Below, one piece after another: positions 1 through 8,363 of a stretch of 21,370 nucleotides of DNA (positions are counted from its first letter, which is position 1; every line of letters begins with the position of its first letter). A program made the position numbers and the translations under genes. Source of the DNA: Entrophospora sp. SA101 (Eukaryota; Glomeromycota; Glomeromycetes; Entrophosporales; Entrophosporaceae); the NCBI GenBank assembly GCA_958430865.1, contig CAUDNR010000113.1:227143-248512 (forward strand). The letters run 5' to 3'. The notes beneath the pieces are model-generated. The model was not told where the DNA came from. It did not search any database and was given only the letters and a program-made list of their open reading frames with translations.

Positions 1-116
1 ATTGTTGACAAAATGAATCAAACCCATATTTATTTCTACGTTATCAAATTCGCGATTTTAATTGGTCAATCAACAAAATTGCATGGGTTAAAATTTTGTA
101 TTCCCTCCTGTTAATT
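1..116. other. AT-rich flank, no gene seen
   Basis: Sequence left of the Harbinger-type element. I see no open reading frame of substance, no RNA gene and no clear repeat. It may be host DNA flanking the insertion, or a degraded outer part of the element, because the outermost left terminal repeat is not sharply defined. Confidence 0.4.
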
Positions 117-165
117 TTTGTGTTCCCAGTACGTTCTCTCCTGTTTCCTGTTCCTGCTCCTTGTT
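117..165 (+). repeat. Left terminal inverted repeat of the Harbinger-type element
   Basis: Contains the 17-bp core at 139-155 that is matched in reverse at 4505-4521. Relative to the right end it has a short insertion after the core (GCTCC before TTGTTG) and drifted outermost bases. Confidence 0.65.
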
Positions 166-291
166 GTACAATACCTTATTAGGTAATGGAAATAAGAATC
201 AACTTTGAGCAGAAATTTTCTTAGTTGTTTCCATAACTTCTATATTTGGGACTGATCTACACAATAAAATTTACACGTTTTTTTAAAAAAG

Positions 292-1586
292 ATGTCAACT
301 CGTGAAAGAATTGAAGAGGCATTGTTTCTAAATCTATTCCAAGAAATAACTGAATTGGATGAATTTGATGAAAGTTTTGATGAAAACAAATTAGAATATT
401 TCGAAGATAGGAATGAAAACTTAAAATTTTTTTTGGTTTCACTATTAAATTTTCGTTACCTTGAACCAAGGATTCACACTAAGGATACTGGCTGCAACTT
501 TTGATGATGGTTGCTACCACCTTTACGACCATTTTGTTTCCTTTTTTGGATTGCAACATGGAACACTAATTCACACTAATCAAATTTCTTTAGACAAGTT
601 TCATAATGTTTATCTTCAGTATAATGAAGAAAGATTTAAAAATTTTTTTCAGATGTCCAAATCTAATTTTAATATATTAGTAGATATTTTAAAGATTAAT
701 CCAATATTTCATACAAATGCCTTTATTAAACAAATAGATGTTAATTTTCAAGTATCTGTGTTTCTTAGAAGACTAGCCATTAAAGGAGATATTTTTACCA
801 CATCTAGTTTGTTTGGAATCTCAGAAGGAACTGTTATTCTATATACAAATCGTATAATAAAGGCTATTTTAGAGACAAAAAATAATTATGTCAAATGGCC
901 AGTTGAACAATATAGACATGAGATATTAGGTGGGTTTCAACAAATTGGTGGGTTTCCAAATGTAATAGGAGCAATTGATGGAACACACATCAATTTAACA
1001 AATGCTCCTTCTAAAGACCCAGAAGTTTTTTTTAATCGTAAAAAAAGATACTCAATACAATGCCAGGCTATAGTTGACTATAGAGGAATATTCACCAATT
1101 ATTTAATTGGCTGGCCAGGCAGTGTTCATGATGCTAGGGTGTATTCCAATTCTGAGTTCTATATAAATAGGAGAGACTTTATTAAAGATGATGATATTGT
1201 TTTAGGAGATTCTGCATACCCAATTTCCCCTTTTATGATTTACACCTTTTAAAGTTTCTCAAACCTCTACACAAATTCAATTTAATCAACTTCACTCTAA
1301 ACATAGAATAGTTGTAGAGCATGCATTTGGCAGACTTAAATCTAGATTTGTTGCACTAAGAGAATTAAATGTTAAAAGTATCAAAATGGCTGTTAGATTG
1401 ACAGAATGTGCTATAATCTTGCATAATTTTTTAGAGTTAAATGGGGAAATTTGGGATGAAGGAGCAGATGTGAATGATTATAATGACAATGATGCAAACT
1501 TGGTCATGGAATGTGAAAGTGAATTGGGGTTGAAAAGAGCAGGAGAAGAAAAAAGAAATCAATTAATTAATTTTCTAAGAATTTAA
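292..1586 (+). pseudogene. Harbinger DDE transposase (DDE_4 type), frameshifted
   Basis: This would be the transposase that cuts and joins the element. The N-terminal part starts at ATG 292 (MSTRERIEEALFLNL) and stays open to 504. The reading then continues one frame over, from about 461 to 1252, and again in a third segment to 1586. The second segment has the family features ERFKNFF.MS, the first catalytic Asp in AIDGTHINL, GWPGSVHDARVY, and the second Asp in LGDSAYP. The third segment supplies the catalytic Glu region (RIVVEHAFGRLKSRF) and the ILHNF motif. The break near 1239-1241 looks like one extra T in an ATTT run: reading through it as one frame gives SPFMI-TPFKV. The first junction, at about 465-510, is less clear and could be another indel or a small intron. 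The lower-case-looking C-terminal tail is acidic. All three DDE residues survive, so the decay is recent or the lesions are assembly errors. Confidence 0.8.
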
Positions 1587-1593
1587 TGAATTA

Positions 1594-1624
<31 letters not shown>
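1587..1624. repeat. (TA)n microsatellite at the Tc1 insertion point
   Basis: Alternating TA from about 1599 to 1624, just after the Harbinger transposase stop. TATATA also follows the Tc1 element on its right side (2905-2910), so the Tc1 copy landed in a TA-repeat target. Confidence 0.8.
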
Positions 1625-1627
<3 letters not shown>

Positions 1628-1656
1628 TGTGTAACAAAAAAAACTGGATATTTTTA
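1625..1656 (+). repeat. Left terminal inverted repeat, Tc1
   Basis: Starts CAGTGTGTAACAAAAAAAAC and continues to a run of T. Near-perfect reverse complement of 2873-2904, differing at TG versus CA after the A8 run. Confidence 0.95.
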
Positions 1657-1792
1657 TTTTGCCATTGCTCCTCAATGAGTCAGTCAATTTTTATAAAAAA
1701 TGGGTCATTTGTAAGATAAAAACAACCAAATTTATTGATAATAATTAATAAGAAATCCGTTCTCCATTTCTCTCAATAATGAGCTCACAACG

Positions 1793-2725
1793 TCATCTCA
1801 TTGATTCTATTAAATTAATTAACATGCTTTCCGGAGTTCTATTCCACTCCTCCATCATAAATCTCTCTAGTTCACCAAGATTTTTTGGCATACGCCTCTC
1901 TACATTATTCTTAACAATTCCCCAAAGGTTTTCAATTGGATTTAAATCGGGACTATTTGATGGCCAGTCCATAACCGCCGGAATGTTTTCTTTCAGAAAC
2001 TCCGTAGCAAGACGACTCGTGTGTTTTGGATCATTGTCTTGCTGGAGTCTCCATCTACCTCCAAGCATCCTATTTACTTCCGGCATATGTTTCTGGAGGA
2101 TTTCTACATAAAATTTGGCATCCATTATCCTCCTGAAGCAAAATAAACTTGTTTTTCCGACTACGCAAAATCCGCCCCATGCAAAAACTTTTGTGCGATC
2201 TTTGGGCATGGGACAAATTGGCCACTCACCTTTGTACCAACGTTCGATGGTGTTTCGGTAAAGTTGAAACGCGGTTTCATCAGAAAATAATGTCTTCCTC
2301 CAATTGTCATTAAGGTGCTGACATGCCCACTCAACACACCTTTGCTTATGGGCTTCGGTTAACATAGGTGTTTGTTTAGGCAATGCTTTCGAGTACCCAT
2401 AAGTGGTCAAGTGCCTCGAAATTGTCATATGTGACACGTCAACACCTGTATTCGACACTTTTCGAGCTAAGGTCCATGTGGAAATTGAGTCATTTCTCCG
2501 TATTGATTGTCCAATCATCTTGGAGGTATTCCCAGTTATTTTCCTGGGCTGACCATTTCCTCGTATGTGCTCCACCGTCCCTTTTTCTTTTATTTTTTTA
2601 ATGTTATCATAAATAGTAGACAATGGGATGTTTGTTCGGTGATGAATTTCTTGGCCATTGTGAATGCCTTCATTCCACAATTGTAATATGCATTGACGTT
2701 GTGTTTCTTGTTTAGAAGCGGGCAT
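1793..2725 (-). CDS. Tc1-family transposase (DD34E), truncated just before its tail
   Basis: Cut-and-paste transposase acting on the surrounding inverted repeats. The start chosen is the Met of MPASKQETQRQ (310 aa); the frame is open 17 codons further upstream (to 2776), but that stretch is hydrophobic and unlike the family. Order: N-terminal helix-turn-helix (about 1-110, with IPLSTIYDNIKK and MTISRHL), then the catalytic domain with Asp149 (LFSDETAF), Asp230 (QQDNDPKHTS) and Glu265 (SPDLNPIENLWG). Asp230 and Glu265 have 34 residues between them, as Tc1 requires. The gene ends with TGA right after ESMR. Reading on in the same frame gives a further stretch matching the normal Tc1 C-terminus (RCELIIERNGERISY, stop at 1745-1747), so the TGA is probably a nonsense mutation that removes about 15 residues. 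The catalytic core is complete; whether the shortened enzyme works is unknown. Confidence 0.92.
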   Translation of the reverse strand: MPASKQETQRQCILQLWNEGIHNGQEIHHRTNIPLSTIYDNIKKIKEKGTVEHIRGNGQPRKITGNTSKMIGQSIRRNDSISTWTLARKVSNTGVDVSHMTISRHLTTYGYSKALPKQTPMLTEAHKQRCVEWACQHLNDNWRKTLFSDETAFQLYRNTIERWYKGEWPICPMPKDRTKVFAWGGFCVVGKTSLFCFRRIMDAKFYVEILQKHMPEVNRMLGGRWRLQQDNDPKHTSRLATEFLKENIPAVMDWPSNSPDLNPIENLWGIVKNNVERRMPKNLGELERFMMEEWNRTPESMLINLIESMR

Positions 2726-2872
2726 TGTGTTTGTACATAAAGCAAAAAGTACACTAAGGTTCAGGGTTATAAACAACGCTCAAATTTACTCCTGATTATC
2801 ATGTTTATTTTCCATTTTATATCTCTCAAATTGGACAGAAAACAAACACGTGAGACGCGTTTAAATTGCATA

Positions 2873-2904
2873 AAAAAATATCTGGTTTTTTTTGTTACAC
2901 ACTG
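2873..2904 (-). repeat. Right terminal inverted repeat, Tc1
   Basis: Reverse complement of the left end, closing in CACTG at 2900-2904 and followed by TA. Confidence 0.95.
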
Positions 2905-2915
2905 TATATATAAAT

Positions 2916-4446
2916 CTAATAAAAATTTAAAGTAATAATTTTTTTGATTCTAATTCTAATTTTTTTTTTTAAATTTTCAGGATTTAATCTTTCCACCTCC
3001 AATTTTTCTCTTTGAATTTCTAATTCTAATTTTCTTAATTCCATCTCTTTATCAATTTTGTACTTTTCCAATTGTATTTTGGAATCAATTTCCTTCTCTT
3101 GCAATTCAATTTTTTTAACAAGGAAGTTATCTTTAGATTGATTCATCGAAACCATTAAATCTGAAAGAGCTTCATAATTATTATTTTTTCTTTTTTTATT
3201 TTTCAATTCATCTTTTTTTTTTGGAAGGGATTATTTCCTCAACTTCTTCATTATCTGTATATGTATCATTAGTGGACAATGCCAAATATGTAGGACTTAC
3301 ATTCTCTCTTGTACCAAATATTTTGTCTAATTTGTCAAACCATTTCCATTTAGTTGGTGCTGATCCAGTCTTATTAGTTGATTTTTTTTCTTTTAAATAT
3401 GAATTACGTAATTTATTCAACTTATTTTTTATTTGCTCATTATTTTTACCAGCCAATAAATTTTTATCAATCAAAGCTTGATAAAATTTGTTTTTATTAC
3501 CAGAGGACCAATTCTTATAATTTTCATCCAGATAGGCAATTAAAATTTCTACTTCTCTGTCACTCCATTGACTATCTTTATTTTCTTTATTTTTTAAACA
3601 AATATTTTTATGTTCAAAAACATGCTGTTGCTGGTGTTGATTTGGAAATTGATTTAATTGAAGAAAGGGTGCAGGATAAATATTTTGTTGTTCATCAGTA
3701 CTAGGAATAACAATTGGAGCTGAATAACTACTTTGTTGTTGATGATGATATTTGTTAGTATTAGGGAAAACAACCTTTGGAATTTGGTAAATATTTTGTT
3801 CTTCTTGCTGATGATAATGTTCATCAGCATTTGTGAAAATCACTTCTGGAGCTGAATAAATATTTTTTTGATGGTAATATTGATGTTTATCAGTATTAGA
3901 TGAAGGATAAATATTTTGATGACATTGTTGATGTTGATATTGATATTGATGTAAATTATTAGTAGAAGCTGTTTTTCGAACCAGATAAACAGTTTGTTGT
4001 TGTTGTTCATTGTTATTAGTGGTAGAAGTTGCCTTTTGAAATGGATAAATGCTTTGTTGTTGTTGCACGTCATTATTCTCAGTAGAAGAAGTTTCCTTTT
4101 GAACTGGATTAATGCTTTGTTGTTGTTGTTGTTGTTGTTGTTGTTCGTCATTATTAACAGATGCTACTTTTTGAACTGGATAAATGTTTTGTTGTTGCAC
4201 ATCATTATTATTAGTAGAAGTTACCTGAACCGGATAAATGCTTTGTTGTTGTTGCATGTCATTAGTAGAAGCTACTCTTTGAACTGGACGAGGCTGTTGT
4301 ACATTATTATTAGTAGAAGCTATTTTATGATATTCTCGTTTTCTTGTTTTCATTTTTTTATTTTTTTTTTTTTTATTTTTTTTTTTTAAAATCGTTTCCA
4401 AATTTGGAAGTGGAAACAAGGAGAAACAACAAATTTGTTGTTTCAC
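2916..4446 (-). pseudogene. Harbinger SANT/Myb-like DNA-binding protein, frameshifted
   Basis: The second Harbinger gene, whose product normally binds the element ends and helps import the transposase into the nucleus (known for the superfamily). The start used is the ATG at 4446. Residues about 1-270 are Gln/Asn-rich repeats. A trihelix-like SANT/Myb domain follows: SQWSDREVEILIAYLDENY, then IKNKLNKLRNSYL and TKWKWFDKLDKIFG. The frame closes at 3208 after IIPSKKKR. A downstream segment (about 3206-2916) continues in another frame as DELKNKKRKNNNYEALSDL followed by a long charged helix rich in Lys and Glu (KKIELQEKEIDSKIQLEK), a typical C-terminal coiled coil for this family. Dropping one A from the A10 run at about 3213-3222 joins the two parts. 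This is a real slippage mutation or a homopolymer sequencing error. The protein would be about 500 aa. Confidence 0.75.
3660..4330 (-). repeat. Repeat-built Gln/Asn-rich N-terminal region of the Myb-like gene
   Basis: About ten degenerate copies of a 54-78 bp unit encoding roughly QQQ-(S/N)IYP-VQK-(x)STNNN. The YP core recurs with variants (SINP, TVYL, NIYS, NIYQ, SSYS). A pure CAA/CAG-type run lies at about 4116-4146 and encodes nine consecutive Gln. The phase stays in multiples of three, so length changes did not break the frame here. Confidence 0.8.
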
Positions 4447-4452
4447 TGTTCC

Positions 4453-4517
4453 GTTTCCTGTTCCTTCTGATCAGCCAATAAAATTTAATTTTGACCGTGT
4501 AACAAGGAACAGGAAAC
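4453..4517. repeat. Short internal inverted repeat next to the right Harbinger end
   Basis: GTTTCCTGTTCCTT at 4453-4466 is the exact reverse complement of 4504-4517, with 37 bp between. The same motif forms the core of both terminal repeats, so the right end carries two facing copies. It is likely a transposase or Myb-protein binding site, by analogy. Confidence 0.75.
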
Positions 4518-4543
4518 AGGAACGGAACAACTTTGAACACCCC
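4500..4543 (-). repeat. Right terminal inverted repeat of the Harbinger-type element
   Basis: Reads inward on the - strand as GGGGTGTTCAAAGTTGTTCC and then the 17-bp core shared with 139-155. Confidence 0.75.
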
Positions 4544-4676
4544 TATTATAACAAATAATATTTATTTAAAATTATTTGTTTTTAATGAGATTATAAAGTT
4601 TATTATAAAATGTTAATAAAAAAATATAGCGCATAATTTGCATAATCTACCAAGTGTTGCATGCATAATTTGATGT

Positions 4677-5141
4677 TTGTTGCCGCATAAATCTGGGGTC
4701 TCTAAATCTGATGTTGATGACAATGATGATTTAGTTCAAGTTGTCCATGAGTCAACTAGATCTATGTATAATCTGGCACAACCTGTTTATGATAATAATG
4801 AAAAGAAAGTTAATTTCTATCAATGGAATAACTTTCTCTCAAAATATTTTAAAAAGCTTCCTAATATATCAAAAATGCATCATTTTACTTTTGAGAAAGA
4901 ACATCCAGGTTGGGTGAAATATAAAAAACAACATGATGAACCTGATAATTATAGCTGTCTTTTAAAAAATCATGACTTTAGATTTGATTCTATAATTTTA
5001 GAGGATGAATTGGAAACAAAGGAGCCAATAGGATTAACCCCAACTAGACAGTGGTATTTGTATGATGAAATACGAGACTTTGTGCAAAATCCTATTAAGA
5101 AAGATATCATTTGTCCAGAACCCACTGTAGCTAGACCATGA
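4677..5141 (+). pseudogene. Orphan coding fragment, probably transposon-derived
   Basis: An open frame of about 154 codons with no ATG near its start (TTG at 4677, a stop a few codons upstream). The protein is hydrophilic and compositionally normal: an acidic start (SDVDDNDDLVQV), FYQWNNFLSKYFKKLPNI, HPGWVKYKKQHDEPDNYS, and a conserved-looking end with TPTRQWYLYDEIRDFVQNP and IICPEP. I do not recognise a named domain. Lying directly beside a transposon, without a start and flanked by repeats, it looks like the 3' part of a dispersed multi-copy gene left after truncation. It could instead be the last exon of a gene whose 5' part was displaced by the Harbinger insertion. Confidence 0.45.
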
Positions 5142-5924
5142 TTTTTTTAGAAATTTTATCTTTATTGTTATTTATTAATTTGTCATATAATTTATATATT
5201 TATTTATTTTATATATTTTATTGTTTTAAAAAATCAACTATTTTTTTTAATTTTCTGGGACAAGATCATCACCAATTTTCTATTTTAGAATTTTCTGGAA
5301 CAAGATCATCATAAATTTTCTATTTTAGGATTTTATGGGACACAATTTACTTTTATGGAAATTTCATAATAAAAAACTTAATACCCCTTTTTCTCAAAAA
5401 CATATTTTATAAAAATTCGGCCTTTTTTGCTGTCCATGCCCCAAATCAAAGACGTTTTAAAACCACTCCCTGAAATTCTTGGTAATACAAATGTTCACTT
5501 TATCTGGTTTTGTTGCAGTATGCCCCATATAGTAATAACAACAATAATAAATAAATTTCCTTGAAAAGAGTGGCTTAAATTTTTTTGTATCCTATTATAC
5601 TAGATTGATTATCATTATTGTTGTATTATTTTACAAACAAAAAACTCTTCATAACTATTTTTTCTCGATTAAAAAGAAATGAACTTCATTTACAAAAATA
5701 ACAAAGAGGGAATTAATGAATGATTAATATTAATGGCGAAATAAAATAGCCGACGAATAAATTCCAAGAAAATAAATAAAATGAAATTTAATAATGAAAT
5801 TTATATTAAATTAGTCAAATTTGTGGATCAACAAGAATCAATATATTTGATAATAAATTAATTATTTTTCTTGAAAATAAAAAATAAAAAAAATAATTAA
5901 TTCTCTTAATTAATAATTCAAAAA
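5142..5924. other. Intergenic, upstream of the ALAS gene
   Basis: About 780 bp, strongly AT-rich. Apart from a 40-bp tandem repeat at 5249-5340, I see no gene. The last about 130 bp before the ALAS start is almost pure A/T and probably includes its 5' leader; no convincing TATA or named factor site can be assigned. Confidence 0.5.
5249..5340. repeat. 40-bp tandem repeat, 2.3 copies
   Basis: Copies at 5249-5288 and 5289-5328, with a partial third to 5340. The unit contains TTTTCTGGRACAAGATCATC followed by AATTTTCTATTTTAG. The two full copies differ at only a few positions. Confidence 0.9.
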
Positions 5925-7850
5925 ATGGAAGCAATTAAACAATACAGAACCATTTGTCCTTTTCTTCGCAATACCAACATTACAACTCTTCGTCATTTCG
6001 CTAGAAAGTCAAACGAGGCTGGAAGCAATGGTTTGGTTACTTTGGCTCAAACTTGTCCTGTTATGAGTAAAGCTTTAGCTGTTCAAAGCAAAAATTGTTT
6101 GCATACTTCAGTCAAATTGAATCAACGACCTACTTCTCCTTTGAAGCAAGTTTCCATCGTTTCTGTTCCCAATCCCATTGTTAACAATATTAAGAACCCA
6201 TCTCACCATCACAATTATCCGAAGCATCATCCTCAACAACAAGTTCCTTGTAAACACGTCGAAAGTTCTAGGCAACAGCAGCAGCACATTATGCCAACTA
6301 CTCATCACACTAAGGCTAAATTATTTGATTATGAGGCACTTTATTCTGATGAATTGAATAAAAAACACCAAGATAAATCTTATAGATATTTTAATAATAT
6401 TAATCGTCTTGCTAAACATTTTCCAAAAGCTCACACTGCCAACACGAATGAAAAGGTTACTGTTTGGTGTAGTAATGATTATCTTGGAATGGGCAGAAAT
6501 CCTGTAGTTCTTGAATCTATGCAGTAAGTTTTACAAATTTTCTTTTGAAAGAAGAAACAAGTAATGAATTTATTTCTTGATTCCTTACCTTCCCTTCTTT
6601 CTTCTTCCCTAATAATAATGATGATGATGATAATGAATAGAAATGTCATGAATACTTATGGTGCTGGTGCAGGTGGTACTCGTAATATTGCTGGTAATTG
6701 TAATTCCCATTTACAATTAGAAGCTGAATTAGCCGATCTTCATCACAAACCTGCTGCTTTAGTTTTCACTTCTTGTTATGTGGCAAATGATAACACACTG
6801 AGCACTTTGGCTTCAAAACTTCCTGGCTGTGTAATCTTTTCTGATTCTTCAAATCATGCATCAATGATCCAAGGTATTAAACATTCTGGTGCAAAAAAAT
6901 ATATTTTCAAACATAATGATCTAAAAGATCTTGAGGAAAAACTTCAATTGGTTGATATCGATATACCAAAAATCATTGCTTTTGAAAGTGTCTATTCCAT
7001 GTCTGGCTCTGTTGGTCATATTGAAAAAATTTGTGATTTGGCCAAGAAATATGGCGCAATTACCTTTTTGGATGAAGTTCATGCTGTTGGAATGTATGGT
7101 CCTCGTGGTGCTGGTGTTGCTGAACATTTGGATTTCGACTTGAATGCTCGTTATCCTTATGCTGGTAATGGCAGTGTTCTAGACAAAATCGACATCATCT
7201 CTGGTACACTTGGTAAAGCATTTGGTGTTGTTGGTGGATATATTGCAGCTTCAGCAAGTCTCGTGGATATGATCAGATCATATGCCCCTGGATTTATTTT
7301 TACCACTTCATTGCCACCTTTCATTGCTGCTGGTGCTAAAGCATCTATTCAACATTTGAAAAAATCAAACAAAGAACGTGCAATGCAACAACTTAATACT
7401 CGTTTGTTGAAAGAACGTCTTGCTCAATTGGATATTCCTGTTGTGCCAAACCCTTCTCACATTGTACCTGTATTAGTTGGTGAGGCTGAAACTTGCAAAA
7501 TCGCATCTGACCAATTGTTAAGTAATCATGGCATCTATGTTCAATCAATCAATTACCCAACTGTTCCCAAGGGCGAGGAACGTCTCAGAATTACACCCAC
7601 ACCTGGTCATAATCAACAAATGACCGATTATCTTGTTAATGCATTAGAAATTATCTGGCGAGAAAATGGATTGAAACGTGTTAATGATTGGAGACTTGAG
7701 GGTGGCAAAGCTGGAGTTGGCACCAATGATCCAACCCCTAAGCCAGTTTGGACTGATTATCAATTAAATAATATTAATGGCAAGAATAATGTCAAAGAAA
7801 TTAGTGCTAATGAATTTAATTCTAAAAATTTAAATATTATGGCTTATTAA
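5925..7850 (+). CDS. HEM1: 5-aminolevulinate synthase, mitochondrial
   Basis: Condenses glycine and succinyl-CoA to 5-aminolevulinate with pyridoxal phosphate, the first step of haem synthesis in the mitochondrial matrix. Model: exons 5925-6523 and 6641-7850, 602 aa. The intron is 6524-6640 (GTAAGT...AATAG) and splits a CAA codon, giving [20 protein letters not shown] across the join. The N-terminus (about 1-150) is a basic, Ser/Gln/His-rich presequence with two Cys-Pro motifs, Cys11-Pro12 (ICPFL) and Cys44-Pro45 (TCPVM), resembling haem regulatory motifs. The catalytic part begins near [11 protein letters not shown] and includes [10 protein letters not shown], the PLP-contacting [12 protein letters not shown], and the cofactor lysine, Lys392, in [24 protein letters not shown] marks the C-terminal domain. 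Length fits fungal Hem1 (about 550-640 aa). The gene converges on the Apn1 gene. The paralogue KBL or another alpha-oxoamine synthase is unlikely, given the CP motifs and overall match. Confidence 0.96.
6524..6640 (+). other. Single intron of the ALAS gene
   Basis: 117-bp GT-AG intron with donor GTAAGT. It carries a CT-rich stretch, then an ATGATGATGATGATAATGA run just before the acceptor. It interrupts the coding sequence in phase 2. Confidence 0.92.
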
Positions 7851-8363
7851 ATGAACATATATATGTGTGTGTTTAATATAATGATTTTTATTTAAAATTT
7901 AGCTTAGAAAGTTTTGGCCTAAATATGTTATTTTGTTATTTTATGTTATTTAAAATCTTAAAAAATAAAATTTTTGAGCAATGAATGAAAGGTTGGGTAA
8001 ATTGGCACCATTCACTAATGTTCATTATAGAAAGTAAACTCCAAACATCCCACCACAGAATTTTAATCACGAATTTACAATTGATGTAATTTTATTTTAA
8101 CTCGCAACATAATTATTATATTCATATATACATTAGTAAATAATTATATAATTGCATTTAATACTTCCTAAATTGAAAACATCGTTTAGCAATCAAAAAT
8201 TTCCAGCACTCACTATATTGATTGCATATACTTTTTTTTTAAATAAATTCCTTCTTTTAGTGATTTTAGCCAAGGAGTTTAACTTTGACAATTATAATTA
8301 TAATTATTTGGGGAAGAAGGTAAAATTTCTCTAGCTTCATTAATTGATTGATTAATTGTTTAT
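7851..8363. other. Intergenic between two convergent genes
   Basis: Shared 3' region of the ALAS (+) and Apn1 (-) genes. It holds AATAAA-like signals (about 7963) and AT-rich runs. A 60-codon open frame at 8152-8334 has no start context or family features and is not called. Confidence 0.5.

Larger units (their letters stand above)
1625..2904. mobile_element. Tc1/mariner transposon nested in the Harbinger element
   Basis: A 1280-bp element bounded by inverted repeats of about 32 bp that begin CAGTGTGTAACAAAAAAAAC at both ends, with only the TG/CA pair just inside differing over the next bases. It is flanked on both sides by TA (1623-1624 and 2905-2906), the expected Tc1 target duplication. 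It carries one transposase gene on the - strand. Size, end sequence, TA flank and the DD34E enzyme all agree with Tc1/mariner. It sits between the convergent 3' ends of the two Harbinger genes, leaving both reading frames uninterrupted by the insertion itself. Confidence 0.95.
117..4543. mobile_element. PIF/Harbinger-type DNA transposon, decayed, with a nested Tc1 element
   Basis: A two-gene DNA transposon. The ends are imperfect inverted repeats: a 17-bp block at 139-155 (TCCTGTTTCCTGTTCCT) is the exact reverse complement of 4505-4521, and the similarity extends outward to a GTGTTC core on both sides. The right end finishes in CCCC at 4543; the left end has drifted (TTTTGTGTTC instead of GGGGTGTTC), so the left limit is approximate. 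Inside are a DDE transposase on + and a SANT/Myb-like gene on -, the usual gene pair of Harbinger elements. No matching 3-bp target duplication is visible (TTA-like on the left, TAT on the right). Without the inserted Tc1 copy, the element would be about 3.1 kb. Both genes carry frame lesions, so it is probably not autonomous now. Confidence 0.75.

Noticed and set aside
2383..2601. 72-codon + strand frame inside the Tc1 element
   Set aside because: Antisense shadow of the well-supported transposase.
3994..4389. Leu/Ile-rich membrane protein on + opposite the Myb-like gene
   Set aside because: It is the antisense reading of poly-Gln/Asn codons and has no independent support.
8152..8334. 60-codon open frame between ALAS and Apn1
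   Set aside because: It lies in the shared 3' region, starts without ATG context and has low-complexity Leu/Phe/Asn content.
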